A program made the position numbers and the translations under genes. This document shows positions 24,320-32,903 of a stretch of DNA of 64,000 bases, piece after piece. The notes beneath the pieces were generated by a model. The model saw nothing but the letters and a program-made list of their open reading frames with translations. It was not told the origin of the DNA and did not search any database. Origin of the DNA: Stenotrophomonas rhizophila (GTDB lineage: Bacteria > Pseudomonadota > Gammaproteobacteria > Xanthomonadales > Xanthomonadaceae); contig NZ_JACWUO010000005.1 in the NCBI RefSeq assembly GCF_020857975.1, positions 1 to 64,000 of the forward strand. The letters are read 5' to 3'. The stretch's first letter is position 1; every line of letters starts with the position of its first letter.

Positions 24320-26435
24320 GCTTTTGCCGGCCTGCCGCTACCTCTACCCGCGGGCGGGGGTGGTCGTGCAACTGCATGAACCGCTCCGGGTCGACCGGGC
24401 GGCCGAGCAGGTAGCCCTGCAGGTAGTCGCAGCCCAGCCGTTCCAGGTAGGCACGCTGGCCGGCGGTTTCCACCCCTTCGGCGACGATGTCCATGTCCAG
24501 GGCGTGGCCCAGGGCGACGATGGCCGAGACGATCACCACGTCTTCGGAGCTGTTTTCCAGGTCACGCACAAAGGCGTGGTCGATCTTGATTTCGGTGGCC
24601 GGCAGGCGCTTGAGATACAGCAGGCTGGAATAGCCGGTGCCGAAGTCGTCGATGGAAATGCCCACACCCAGGCTGGCCATGGCCTGCAGCAGCTTCAGGC
24701 TGGCCTCGGTGTCGCGCATCACCGTGCTTTCGGTGATCTCCAGTACCAGCCGGCGCGGCTCCAGGCGATGGGCCTTGAGTACGTCGCGCACTTCCTGCAG
24801 CAGGTGCGGGGCGCTGAACTGGATCGGCGACAGATTCACCGATACGGTCCAGCTGTCATGGCCGGCATCCTGCCATTGGCGCAGCTGGCGGCAGGCTTCG
24901 TCCAGCGCCCAGCGGCCGATGTCGTTGATCACCCCGCTGCGTTCGGCCAGGCGGATGAAGCGGTCCGGCGGAATCAGGCCCTGCTGCGGGTGGCGCCAGC
25001 GGATCAGGGCTTCGGCACCGCTGACGCCCTGGCCGGCCACGCGGATCTTGGGCTGGTAGTGCAGGAACAACTGCTCGGTGCCGATCGCGCGGCGCAGGTC
25101 GGCCAGCAGCTGGAACTGCTGCTCGGCGCTGTCGTTCATCCAGTCGGCGAACACCGCATACGCATTGCGGCCGGCTTCCTTGGCCTGGTACATGGCCGCG
25201 TCGGCAAAGCCCATCAGCTGGCGTTCGCTGGCGGCATGGTCGGGGCAGATGGCGATGCCGATGCTGGCGGTGACCTGCAGGTCGTGGTCGGGCAGCAGCG
25301 GGCCGCCGCCAACGGCCTGGATGATGCGGCTGGCCAGGGTGGCGATGTCTTCATCGTTGTCGATGCGCACCACCAGCACGAACTCGTCGCCACCCAGCCG
25401 CGCCAGCACGTCGCTGGGGCGCAGCAGCTGGCGGGTGCGGTCGGCCACGGCCACCAGCAGCGCGTCGCCGGTCTGGTGGCCGTAGGCATCGTTGACCTGT
25501 TTGAAGCCGTCCAGGTCCATGAACATCACCGCAAAACGCCGGCCGCGCTGTTCGGCGTCGGCCAGCGCCTGTTCGATGTGCTGCTGCAGCAGCCGGCGGT
25601 TGGGCAGGCGGGTCAGCGGGTCGTGCAGGGCAGCCTGGGTGAGTTCGGCCTGGGCATCGTCGAGCGAGGTGCGCAGGCGTTCATTGCGCAGGCGCAACAG
25701 CTGCGCCTGCATGCGCTGGTCCAGCCACGACACGATCAGCACCACGGCGAGGATGGCCAGGGTGAGCACCAGCACGGTCGCGGCCAGCCAGTGGGTCTGC
25801 AGGCCAGCGGCGCCGGCCGCGCCGCAGACGCTGTCGGCCGGAAACCGTGCGGCGGCCATGCCGGTGTAGTGCATGCCGACAATCGCCGTGCCCAGCACCA
25901 CCGCCGGCAGCACGCGGTGGCGCAGCCGGCGCTGGCTCAGGCGCAGCCGGAAGGCCACGAACAGGGCCACCCAGGAGGCGGCCACCGCGATCAGCAGCGA
26001 CAGCGTGAACCAGCCGGGGTGGTAGTCGATGCCCGGCTGCATGCGCAGCGCGGCCATGCCCAGGTAATGCATCGAGGCGATGCCGCTGCCCATCAGCAGC
26101 GCGCCCAGCGCCAGCCGCGAATGCGGCAGGGTCGGCCGCGACACCAGCCACAGCGCGAAGATCGAAGACGCCATCGCGGCCAGCAGCGACACGCCGGTCC
26201 AGCCCAGGTCGTAGCCCAGCGGGATGGGCAGGCGGAAGGCGAGCATGCCGATGAAATGCATCGACCAGATGCCCAGGCCCATCGCGCAACCGCCGCCGAA
26301 CAACCACAGTGCGCTCAGTCGCGGCGTGGGCGCGGTGGTGACCCGGTTGGCCATGTCCAGTGCGGTGAACGAGGCGAGCATGGCCACCAGCAGCGAAACC
26401 ACCACCAACGACGGGGCATAGCTGCCGATGAGCAT
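24315..26435 (-). CDS. MHYT-GGDEF-EAL membrane protein (c-di-GMP turnover)
   Basis: 706 aa from ATG 26433-26435. The N-terminal 250 residues are an MHYT sensor of seven membrane helices, with the motif visible three times (MHFIGM, MHYLGM, MHYTGM); this domain is thought to bind copper and sense diatomic gases. A GGDEF domain follows with intact GGDEF and an inhibitory RxxD site (RPSD) five residues before it, then an EAL domain with EALIRW and DDFGTGYSSLLYLKRLP. Both enzymatic halves look intact, so it may make or break c-di-GMP, like MucR or NbdA of Pseudomonas. It is inserted between fliR and flhB and probably adjusts motility through the YcgR protein. Its TAG stop lies in a REP. Confidence 0.93.
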   Translation of the reverse strand: MLIGSYAPSLVVVSLLVAMLASFTALDMANRVTTAPTPRLSALWLFGGGCAMGLGIWSMHFIGMLAFRLPIPLGYDLGWTGVSLLAAMASSIFALWLVSRPTLPHSRLALGALLMGSGIASMHYLGMAALRMQPGIDYHPGWFTLSLLIAVAASWVALFVAFRLRLSQRRLRHRVLPAVVLGTAIVGMHYTGMAAARFPADSVCGAAGAAGLQTHWLAATVLVLTLAILAVVLIVSWLDQRMQAQLLRLRNERLRTSLDDAQAELTQAALHDPLTRLPNRRLLQQHIEQALADAEQRGRRFAVMFMDLDGFKQVNDAYGHQTGDALLVAVADRTRQLLRPSDVLARLGGDEFVLVVRIDNDEDIATLASRIIQAVGGGPLLPDHDLQVTASIGIAICPDHAASERQLMGFADAAMYQAKEAGRNAYAVFADWMNDSAEQQFQLLADLRRAIGTEQLFLHYQPKIRVAGQGVSGAEALIRWRHPQQGLIPPDRFIRLAERSGVINDIGRWALDEACRQLRQWQDAGHDSWTVSVNLSPIQFSAPHLLQEVRDVLKAHRLEPRRLVLEITESTVMRDTEASLKLLQAMASLGVGISIDDFGTGYSSLLYLKRLPATEIKIDHAFVRDLENSSEDVVIVSAIVALGHALDMDIVAEGVETAGQRAYLERLGCDYLQGYLLGRPVDPERFMQLHDHPRPRVEVAAGRQKP

Positions 26436-26609
26436 CGATGACTCTCCCTGGTCTGCACATCTGCGTGGGTGTAGGGGCGATGGCGCAGGCATGCCCAGGC
26501 AGGGCTGCCACCCACCGACACCGGTACACCGTGCGGTGCCCACAGCCTACCGCCAGTGCCGGGGGGGCTAGCAAGGGGTAAACGAGATTATTTGGTGGTA
26601 GCCCGTAAA

Positions 26610-27401
26610 TCAGTGGGTCACGCCGTCGGCGGCCTGGAAGGCGGCATCGAACAGGCGCTGTACCGGCGGGCCCATTTCCCCGGCCAGCACGGTGAGCAGG
26701 AACAGGCCCAGCAGCAGCGCCACCGGCAGGCCGAGCTGGATCGGGTTCAGTGCCGGCGCGGCGCGGGCCAGTACGCCGAAGGCCAGGTTCACCGCCAGCA
26801 TCGCCACCGTCAGCGGCAGGGCAAGCCCGAGCGCGCCGCGGAATACCTGCAGCACGAAGGTGGGCGCGGCGCTGAGGAAGCCGTCGATATCGGGCAGCTG
26901 CGCGCCGATCGGCACCGCCTTGTAGCTGTCCATCACCAGCGCGATCACCGCCAGGTGGCCGTTGCTGGCGAAAAACAGCAGCCCGAACAGCAGGTAGAAC
27001 CACTGCCCGATCACCCCCGAGCTGCCGCCGCGCAACGGGTCGCTCATCTGCGCGAAGGCCAGGCCGGTGCCCTGGGCCACCAGCTCGCCGGCCATCGCGC
27101 CGGCCTCGAATACCAGCCGCAGCAGGAACCCGATCGACACGCCGATGGCCAGTTCGCGGGCAATGCTCAACACCGTGGCCGCATCGAAACCGGTCCAGGC
27201 CGGCACCGGCGGCAGCAGTGGCGACAGGGCGATCGCCAGGGCACCGGCCAGCATCACCCGCACCCGCGAGGGCACCGCGCGGGTGCCGATCAGCGGCATG
27301 GCCATGAGCATCGCGCCGATGCGCAGCATGGTCCACAGGATGGTGCCGATCATGCCGAAGGCCTGCAGGCCATCGGCGGCCATCTGGGTGGCGGAATCCA
27401 T
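26610..27401 (-). CDS. fliR: Flagellar export gate protein FliR
   Basis: 263 aa from ATG 27399-27401 (MDSATQMA), family length. Six hydrophobic segments; the conserved RVMLAGALAI, ELAIGVSIGFLLRLVFEAG and GEMGPPVQRLFDAAF stretches are present. It forms the FliPQR core with FliP and FliQ. It follows fliQ by 14 bp. A longer frame upstream runs antisense to fliQ sense codons and is not used. 174 bp separate it from the MHYT protein, with no promoter recognised. Confidence 0.96.
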   Translation of the reverse strand: MDSATQMAADGLQAFGMIGTILWTMLRIGAMLMAMPLIGTRAVPSRVRVMLAGALAIALSPLLPPVPAWTGFDAATVLSIARELAIGVSIGFLLRLVFEAGAMAGELVAQGTGLAFAQMSDPLRGGSSGVIGQWFYLLFGLLFFASNGHLAVIALVMDSYKAVPIGAQLPDIDGFLSAAPTFVLQVFRGALGLALPLTVAMLAVNLAFGVLARAAPALNPIQLGLPVALLLGLFLLTVLAGEMGPPVQRLFDAAFQAADGVTH

Positions 27402-27415
27402 CAGGGCGCCTCGCG

Positions 27416-27685
27416 CTAGCCGATCAGGTGCGGAATGCGCTGGAACAGCAGCGTGGTGTATTCGACCAGGTGGCCGATCAGCAGGCTGCCCAGCGCGAAC
27501 AACACCGCGGTCAACGCCGCCGCCTTGGCCACGAAGGCGATGGTCGGTTCGTTGAGCTGGGTGGCGGCCTGCACCACGCCCACCACCACGCCGACGATCA
27601 GCACGGTCAGCAGCAGCGGGCCGGCCACCCACAGCACGGTGATCAGGCCGCCACGCAGTTCAGTCAAAGCAAGTTCTGGAGTCAT
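27416..27685 (-). CDS. fliQ: Flagellar export gate protein FliQ
   Basis: 89 aa, two membrane helices (about residues 16-40 and 53-75) joined by the conserved AATQLNEPTIAFVAK loop. Four copies assemble around FliP5R1 in the export gate. The start is ATG 27683-27685. The 59-bp gap to fliP holds a 32-bp relic of the cheZ-cheA palindrome, so fliQ has a weaker ribosome-binding site than its neighbours. Confidence 0.96.
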   Translation of the reverse strand: MTPELALTELRGGLITVLWVAGPLLLTVLIVGVVVGVVQAATQLNEPTIAFVAKAAALTAVLFALGSLLIGHLVEYTTLLFQRIPHLIG

Positions 27686-27709
27686 AAGAGGTCACTACGT
27701 ACGTTGAGG

Positions 27710-27741
27710 TGAGGTGCGCCGGGCGCCTGTGGCGGTGTGGC
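27710..27741. repeat. 32-bp relic of the cheZ-cheA palindromic element
   Basis: Identical over 32 bp to 16144-16175, spanning the end of the outer arm and the first arm of stem I. No matching arm exists nearby, so it cannot fold as the full element does. It lies between fliP and fliQ. Confidence 0.85.
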
Positions 27742-27744
27742 CCT

Positions 27745-28527
27745 CTACACCGCGTTGAAGCTGGCGGCCAGCGTGCCGACCACCAGCACCCAGCCGTCGA
27801 CCAGCACGAACAGCAGGATCTTGAACGGGGCCGAGACCAGCATCGGCGAGAGCATCATCATGCCCATCGACATCAGCACGCTGGCCACCACCAGGTCGAT
27901 GATCACGAACGGGATGAAGATCAGGAAGCCGATTTCGAAAGCGGTCTTCAGTTCGCTGGTGACGAAGGAGGCCACCAGCACCGGGAACGGCACCGCGTCG
28001 GGGCTGGCATAGGTGCCGTGCCCGGCCATGCCGGCGAAGGTCATCAGGTCGGTTTCGCGGATCTGCGCCAGCATGAAGGCGCGCAGCGGCTGGGTGGTCA
28101 GCGTCCAGGCGGTCTGGAAGTCGATCTGGCCATCGAGGTAGGGCGCCATGCCGGCGCCCCAGGCCTTCTGCCACACCGGCAGCATCACCATCGCGGTCAG
28201 GAACAGGGCCAGGCCCAGCAGCACCTGGTTGGACGGGGTCTGGCCGGTGCCCAGCGCCTGGCGCAGCAGGCCCAGCACGATGATGATGCGGGTGAAGGCG
28301 GTCAGCACCAGCAGCATCGAGGGGATCAGGGTGATCGCCGTCATCAGCAGCAGGGTCTGCAGCGGCAGGCTGACCGGCGCGCCGCCGATCTTGCCCACGG
28401 TCACATCCGGCAGCGACGGGGTGGCGGGCAGGCCGGGCGCGGCCATGGCCAGCGCCGGCAATGCGCACAGCAGCAGGGCCAGCAGCAACGGCGGGTAACG
28501 GCTCCAGGAAACGGTCGGGCCACGCAT
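27745..28527 (-). CDS. fliP: Flagellar export gate protein FliP
   Basis: 260 aa with a cleavable signal peptide (about 1-29, ALAMA), a hallmark of FliP. Membrane segments follow, with TLLLMTAITLIPSMLLVLTAFTRIIIVLGLLRQALG and FEIGFLIFIPFVIIDLVVASVLMSMGMMMLSP conserved. Five copies plus FliR form the export pore. fliO ends 3 bp upstream of the start. Confidence 0.97.
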   Translation of the reverse strand: MRGPTVSWSRYPPLLLALLLCALPALAMAAPGLPATPSLPDVTVGKIGGAPVSLPLQTLLLMTAITLIPSMLLVLTAFTRIIIVLGLLRQALGTGQTPSNQVLLGLALFLTAMVMLPVWQKAWGAGMAPYLDGQIDFQTAWTLTTQPLRAFMLAQIRETDLMTFAGMAGHGTYASPDAVPFPVLVASFVTSELKTAFEIGFLIFIPFVIIDLVVASVLMSMGMMMLSPMLVSAPFKILLFVLVDGWVLVVGTLAASFNAV

Positions 28528-28529
28528 GA

Positions 28530-28931
28530 TCAGGGTTCCTTGCGCAGCCGCTGTTGCAGCAGCTGGGCGAAATTGGGCAGGTGTTTGAAGTCCGGCAGGC
28601 GTGCCGGCGCCGGCGCGGGCAGTGGCTCGGGCAGCTGGTGCAGGGTGCGGATGCCGCCGGCGGTGACGCCCAGCAGCAGCTGCTCGCCGTTGACCTCCAC
28701 CACCACCACCCGTTCCTTGGCGCCGACGGTGAGGCTGGCCACCACCCGCAGCCCTTCGGCCGGGCGGAAGCCGCTGCCGGGCATGCGCTTGAGCAGCCAG
28801 CCCAGGCCGACGATCAGCGCCAGCACCGCCAGCAGCGCCAACACCGCGCCGAACATGCTCGGCGCGGCGGCGGCATGCTGGCCGACCTTGACCGCCGGTG
28901 CGCCGGCGGCGATGAGCAGCGATGCGATCAA
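28530..28931 (-). CDS. fliO: Flagellar export assembly protein FliO
   Basis: 133 aa with one membrane helix (about residues 27-46), then a small cytoplasmic domain with VVASLTVGAKERVVVVEVNGEQLLLGVT, the conserved core of FliO. It assists FliP complex formation. The start appears to be a TTG (28929-28931) that overlaps the fliN stop as TTGA. It matches the ATGA couplings elsewhere in the operon, but an internal start cannot be excluded. The C-terminal third is Pro/Leu-rich and not conserved. Confidence 0.88.
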   Translation of the reverse strand: MIASLLIAAGAPAVKVGQHAAAAPSMFGAVLALLAVLALIVGLGWLLKRMPGSGFRPAEGLRVVASLTVGAKERVVVVEVNGEQLLLGVTAGGIRTLHQLPEPLPAPAPARLPDFKHLPNFAQLLQQRLRKEP

Positions 28932-29266
28932 CGCAGTCTCCGGATCCGTTCGCTGGGGCTGACCACGTCGGTCAGGCGCACGCCGAAGCGGTCGTTGATC
29001 ACCACCACCTCGCCATGGGCGATCAGGGTGCCGTTGACGAACACGTCCAGCGATTCGCCGGCGCCGCGTTCCAGTTCCACCACCGAGCCCTGGTTGAGCT
29101 GCAGCAGGTTGCGGATCGGCAGGCGGGCGCGGCCCACTTCCAGCGACAGCGTGACCGGTACATCCAGGATCACGTCCAGGTTCAGCTCCGGGCCCGCGCT
29201 GATGTCGTCGGACTGCAGGGTGGTGAACTGCGCCGGTGCCGGTTCATTGGATAGGATGTCGTTCAT
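28928..29266 (-). CDS. fliN: Flagellar C-ring protein FliN
   Basis: 112 aa. A variable N-terminus of about 25 residues precedes the SpoA domain: LDVILDVPVTLSLEVGRARLPIRNLLQLNQGSVVELERGAGESLDVFVNG, then IAHGEVVVINDRFGVRLTDVVSPSERIRRLR, a close match to FliN. It forms the bottom of the C-ring with FliM and helps dock export cargo. ATG 29264-29266 overlaps the fliM stop (ATGA). Confidence 0.97.
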   Translation of the reverse strand: MNDILSNEPAPAQFTTLQSDDISAGPELNLDVILDVPVTLSLEVGRARLPIRNLLQLNQGSVVELERGAGESLDVFVNGTLIAHGEVVVINDRFGVRLTDVVSPSERIRRLR

Positions 29267-30270
29267 TGCGGGTCTTCCTGGATAACGGGAACACGCGGGC
29301 GGGTGCCCGGCGGATGGGTGGCGGTGATCTTCACGGCGTTCATGCCGTTGGCGACGCCGAACTGGCCGGTGAACACCGGGATGTTCTCCACGCACAGCGG
29401 CACCTGCGGCGGCAGGTCGATCGGCAGGATGTCGCCGACCTTCAGGTTGGTCAGCTCGCGCAGGCTCATGCGCTTGCTGGCCAGTACGCTGGACAGGGTG
29501 ACCTCGGCGATGTTGAGCTGTTCGCGCAGCATCGTGCCCCAGCTTTCGTCGCGGTCGTTGCGGTCGCTCTGGATGCCGGCGTCGAGCAGCTCGCGGATCG
29601 GCTCGAGCATCGAGTAGGGCAGGGTGACGTGGATGTCGCCGCCACCGCCGTCCAGTTCCACGTGCAGGCGGCAGACCACCACGTACTCGCGCGGGGTGAC
29701 GATGTTGGCGAAGTGCGGGTTGATTTCCGAGTTGATGTATTCCAGCTCCACGTCCATCACCGGCGCCCAGGCTTCGCGCAGGTCGGCGAAGGTCTGCTTG
29801 AGCAGCAGGTGGATCACCCGCATTTCGGTGGGGGTGAATTCGCGGCCTTCGATGCGGGTCGGGTAGCGCCCGTCGCCGCCGAAGAAGTTGTCCACGATGG
29901 CAAACACCAGGGTCGGCTCGAACACGATCAGCCCGGTGCCGCGCAGCGGCTTGAAGCGGATCAGGTTGAGGTTGGTGGGCACATACAGCGAGTGCATGTA
30001 GTCGTTGAACTTGATCAGCTCGATGCCGCGCACCGACAGTTCGGCCGAGCGCCGGATCAGGTTGAACAGGCCGATCCGCCACAGCCGGGCGAAACGCTCG
30101 TTGACCATTTCCAGGGTCGGCATGCGCCCGCGGATGATGCGGTCCTGGCTGGCGAAGTCGTAGTTGCGCGCTTCGCCGGGGGTGACGGCATCGATCTCGG
30201 TTTCGACCGCACCCGAATCCACGCCGTGCAGCAGCGCATCGATTTCGTCCTGGGAGAGCAGGTCATTCAT
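29263..30270 (-). CDS. fliM: Flagellar switch protein FliM
   Basis: 335 aa. The extreme N-terminus LLSQDEIDALLHGV is the CheY-P-binding EIDALL motif. The middle CheC-like domain has GMPTLEMVNERFARLWR-type residues and the GGDGRYPTRIEGREFTPTE region; a C-terminal SpoA domain follows (LKVGDILPIDLPPQVPL). It receives CheY-P and reverses rotation. It starts 9 bp after fliL. Confidence 0.98.
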   Translation of the reverse strand: MNDLLSQDEIDALLHGVDSGAVETEIDAVTPGEARNYDFASQDRIIRGRMPTLEMVNERFARLWRIGLFNLIRRSAELSVRGIELIKFNDYMHSLYVPTNLNLIRFKPLRGTGLIVFEPTLVFAIVDNFFGGDGRYPTRIEGREFTPTEMRVIHLLLKQTFADLREAWAPVMDVELEYINSEINPHFANIVTPREYVVVCRLHVELDGGGGDIHVTLPYSMLEPIRELLDAGIQSDRNDRDESWGTMLREQLNIAEVTLSSVLASKRMSLRELTNLKVGDILPIDLPPQVPLCVENIPVFTGQFGVANGMNAVKITATHPPGTRPRVPVIQEDPQ

Positions 30271-30279
30271 GGTGTGCCC

Positions 30280-30813
30280 TTACTGGGTGACGAAGCTGGT
30301 GAACAGCAGTTCGTCGGCGCCGGGCTTGCCGGTCTCGGCCTTGAGCAGCTTCTGCACTTCGGCCAGCGAGTCGGCCTGCAGGCGTTCCTTGCCGGCGCGG
30401 TCGGCGATCTGGCCCGGCTGGACCTGCGAGAACAGCATCAGCAGCTTGGCGCGGATGGCCGGGGCGTGCAGCTTGATGCTCTCCAGCGCGGCCGGGTCGC
30501 GGGTCATCAGCTGCACTTCCACCTGCAGGTAGCGCGGGCCGTCGAGGCTGCTGTTGAGGTTGACCACGAACGGCGGTTCCAGCCCGAAGTACTGCGCCGG
30601 TGCCGGCACGGCCTTGGACGCGGCCGGCTTGGCCGGGGCCTTGTCGTGCTGGGAGGACGTGGCGAAATACCACGCACCGCCACCGGCGGCGCCGGCGGCG
30701 AGCACGGCCACCAGGGCAGTGACCAGCAAGGGGCTGCGCGGTTTGGCGGCCTTGTCCTTGTCGGCGGGTTTCTTGGTTTTGTCGGCGGCTGCGGCCACTA
30801 GGGGAAGCTCCAT
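30280..30813 (-). CDS. fliL: Flagellar basal-body protein FliL
   Basis: 177 aa. A Lys-rich cytoplasmic tail, one membrane helix (about 28-50), then a periplasmic SPFH-like domain with YFGLEPPFVVNLNS and ending ELLFTSFVTQ, typical for FliL. It forms rings around stators and supports torque. It heads fliLMNOPQR, and a sigma54 site lies 21-36 bp upstream, so it starts a new message even though fliK is the next gene upstream. Confidence 0.94.
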   Translation of the reverse strand: MELPLVAAAADKTKKPADKDKAAKPRSPLLVTALVAVLAAGAAGGGAWYFATSSQHDKAPAKPAASKAVPAPAQYFGLEPPFVVNLNSSLDGPRYLQVEVQLMTRDPAALESIKLHAPAIRAKLLMLFSQVQPGQIADRAGKERLQADSLAEVQKLLKAETGKPGADELLFTSFVTQ

Positions 30814-30833
30814 TGGATTGCTTCCTGGCTACA

Positions 30834-30849
30834 TGCAAAGGGCGTGCCG
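30834..30849 (-). promoter_or_regulatory. Sigma54 (-24/-12) promoter of fliLMNOPQR
   Basis: The minus strand reads CGGCACGCCCTTTGCA. GG and GC are ten bases apart and the CACG is conserved. Confidence 0.8.
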
Positions 30850-30987
30850 AACCACGACGGTTTCTCGTTGCCGGAAATTTGACGGCGAAGGCGACGCCGG
30901 AACTCGGCAGTCAGTGGGATGCCGGGCCTTGCCCGGCAGCGTCATGCGCTCAGGCGAACAGCCGGTGGCCAGCGATCCTCTGGTTTG

Positions 30988-31089
30988 GCGGGACGGTGCG
31001 GGTTTGCGGGGGACGCCGTGAACCCATCCATGGGGGCTTGGTCGCCGCATCCATGCGGCTCACACCCCCGCAAACCCGCCCCGACCCGC
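30988..31089 (-). repeat. Three-way-junction hairpin element, copy C
   Basis: A 15-bp perfect core stem (30998-31012 with 31065-31079) extends to 25 bp with two mismatches. Inner hairpins are CCCATCCATGGG and GCCGCATCCATGCGGC, both with the ATCCAT apex. It lies between fliK and fliL. A third, unpaired arm-like copy (CCCGCAAACCCGCACC) is at 31188-31203. Confidence 0.8.
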
Positions 31090-31302
31090 CTTTGACGGTG
31101 TGCCGTTGCCACGGGAGAGCAATAGCACGCTGAAACCACCATGCTTCGGACTCGCTAGGCGAGTCTGCTCTTCCTATGAGGACCGATCCCGCAAACCCGC
31201 ACCGGACGGCCCAGTTCGGGGCATGCCATCAACCAGCGGCTGTTAGCCTGAATGCATGAAGCCGCTGGCAACGGCCAGCGGCCCTGGTGGTCCTTCGCAG
31301 GA

Positions 31303-32442
31303 TCAGGCGTACGCATCCACCAAACCGCGCTGGCGCATCAGCTGCGACGGCGAGACGGTGACGTCGGCCAGCGCCGGGTCCGCGTCGGTGCCGGCCTGGC
31401 CGGCCCGGCCGCTGCCGGCCTTGCCGTCCTGGGCGGTGTGCTGCTGGCCCACGTCGGCATTGCCGAGCTGGAAGCCCTGTTCGCCCAGCAGTTCACGCAG
31501 GCGCGGCAGGCTGGTTTCCAGCGCGTGGCGGACCTCGGCATGGGCGCTGCTGAAGCTGGCGTGGACCTTGTCGCCGTCCATCTGCAGGCGCACTTCGATC
31601 TGACCCAGGTCATGCGGGGTGACCTTGATGACCGCATGGCCGATCTTCTGGTCGGCCAGCCAGCCGATGCGCGCGCCGATGGCGTCGTCGAAATCATCGC
31701 CGCCCACCTGTACCGGCGCGGTCGGGTCGCCGCTGAACGGTGCCGCTGCGGCGGCCGTCTTCAGCTCGGCCACGCTGTGCAGGGCGTGCAGCAGCGGGGG
31801 GGCGGGAGCATCGGCATCGCCACCTGCGCCGGCGATGGCGTCGGTCACGGCCTGGGGCAGAACGGTGTCGGGGCCAGCCTCGGCGTCCAGCGGCAGGGCG
31901 ATCGGCGCGGTTGCCGTGCCGGTCGCCGTGGCTGCCGTGCCGGGCAGGCCGGCCGGCGCATTCGGGGCGGCGGCTACGGCCGTCGGCAACGCCGGCAACC
32001 GTGGATCTGCCTTGGCCGTTGCCGGTGCATCGGCATTGGCGGCGGGTGCGGCCATCACGGTCACCGCTTCCAGCCCGGCCAGGGCCAGCCCGGCCAGGCC
32101 CAGCGGCGGCCACGGCGCGGCGTCGCTGTCGTCGGCCGGCTCGCCAGGGGCGGGCTTGTCGGTGGTGGCGCCAGCGGGCGTGGTGGCGGGGTCGCCGGCC
32201 GGCGCCGGTTCGCTGCTGTCGGGGCGGGGTGGGCCGTCGTCGGCCGCGGGGCTGCCGCCGTCGGCAGGCGCGGTGGCGGTGGCAGGCTTGGGCGCGGCGG
32301 TGTTGCTGCCGGTGTCGGCCTTGAGCAACGCGTCAAAGTCCCGACGGTCGCTGCCGCCGCCAGCGCTGCGTGGGCCGGCGCCGGGCGTGCCGGCGCCGCC
32401 GGTGGAAGCCGGGGCGCTGCTGCCCAGCAGGGTGGGGGGCAT
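31303..32442 (-). CDS. fliK: Flagellar hook-length control protein FliK
   Basis: About 379 aa. Residues 1-250 are Ala/Pro/Asp-rich and disordered, as usual for the molecular ruler. The C-terminal Flg_hook domain (about 270-345) has VIKVTPHDLGQIEVRLQMDG and SSAHAEVRHALETSLPRLRELLGEQG. When the hook reaches full length this domain touches FlhB and triggers the export switch. The frame can also open one codon earlier at a GTG; the ATG at 32440-32442, overlapping the fliJ stop as TGATG, is preferred. After its stop comes a 489-bp spacer with hairpin copy C. Confidence 0.93.
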   Translation of the reverse strand: MPPTLLGSSAPASTGGAGTPGAGPRSAGGGSDRRDFDALLKADTGSNTAAPKPATATAPADGGSPAADDGPPRPDSSEPAPAGDPATTPAGATTDKPAPGEPADDSDAAPWPPLGLAGLALAGLEAVTVMAAPAANADAPATAKADPRLPALPTAVAAAPNAPAGLPGTAATATGTATAPIALPLDAEAGPDTVLPQAVTDAIAGAGGDADAPAPPLLHALHSVAELKTAAAAAPFSGDPTAPVQVGGDDFDDAIGARIGWLADQKIGHAVIKVTPHDLGQIEVRLQMDGDKVHASFSSAHAEVRHALETSLPRLRELLGEQGFQLGNADVGQQHTAQDGKAGSGRAGQAGTDADPALADVTVSPSQLMRQRGLVDAYA

Positions 32443-32900
32443 CACGGGGTCTCTCCGCTGTCGGTGTCTTCGTTGCGGGCCAGGCGGCTGCGGCGCGCGC
32501 CCAGGTCGTCCATCTCGCGCTGGTCGCGGCGGTCGGTGACCACCTTTTCCTGCGCGCGGTAGCTGGCCGCCAACTGCTCCAGCACCGCCTTGTCGCGGCT
32601 GGCCAGGATCAAGCGGGCGCGTTCGGCGTCGACCTTTTCGCGGTTGTGGTCCACGGTCTGGCGCTGCTGGGCCACCGCACTGTCCAGGCGGTCCAGGAAC
32701 GCGCGGCGGTTGAGCAGCTGGGCCGGGCTGGTGGCGGCCAGCTGCGCGTTGGCGTATTCCTCGGCGTAGCGGCGCAGTTCGTCCAGGCGCGACAGATGGG
32801 TGTCCAGCGCACTCTGACGTTCGGCCAGGTCGCGCGCCACCTCGTCTTCGTGGTCCTGGGCACGCTTGAGCAATGGGTCGAATCGCTTGGATTGCATCAT
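32442..32900 (-). CDS. fliJ: Flagellar export chaperone-like protein FliJ
   Basis: 152 aa, almost wholly helical with heptad pattern through residues 10-130. It is the coiled-coil stalk inside the FliI hexamer that couples ATPase to FlhA. The N-terminal KRFDPLLKRAQDHEDEVARDLAERQ is typical. It starts 3 bp after fliI. Confidence 0.93.
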   Translation of the reverse strand: MMQSKRFDPLLKRAQDHEDEVARDLAERQSALDTHLSRLDELRRYAEEYANAQLAATSPAQLLNRRAFLDRLDSAVAQQRQTVDHNREKVDAERARLILASRDKAVLEQLAASYRAQEKVVTDRRDQREMDDLGARRSRLARNEDTDSGETP

Positions 32901-32903
32901 GGC

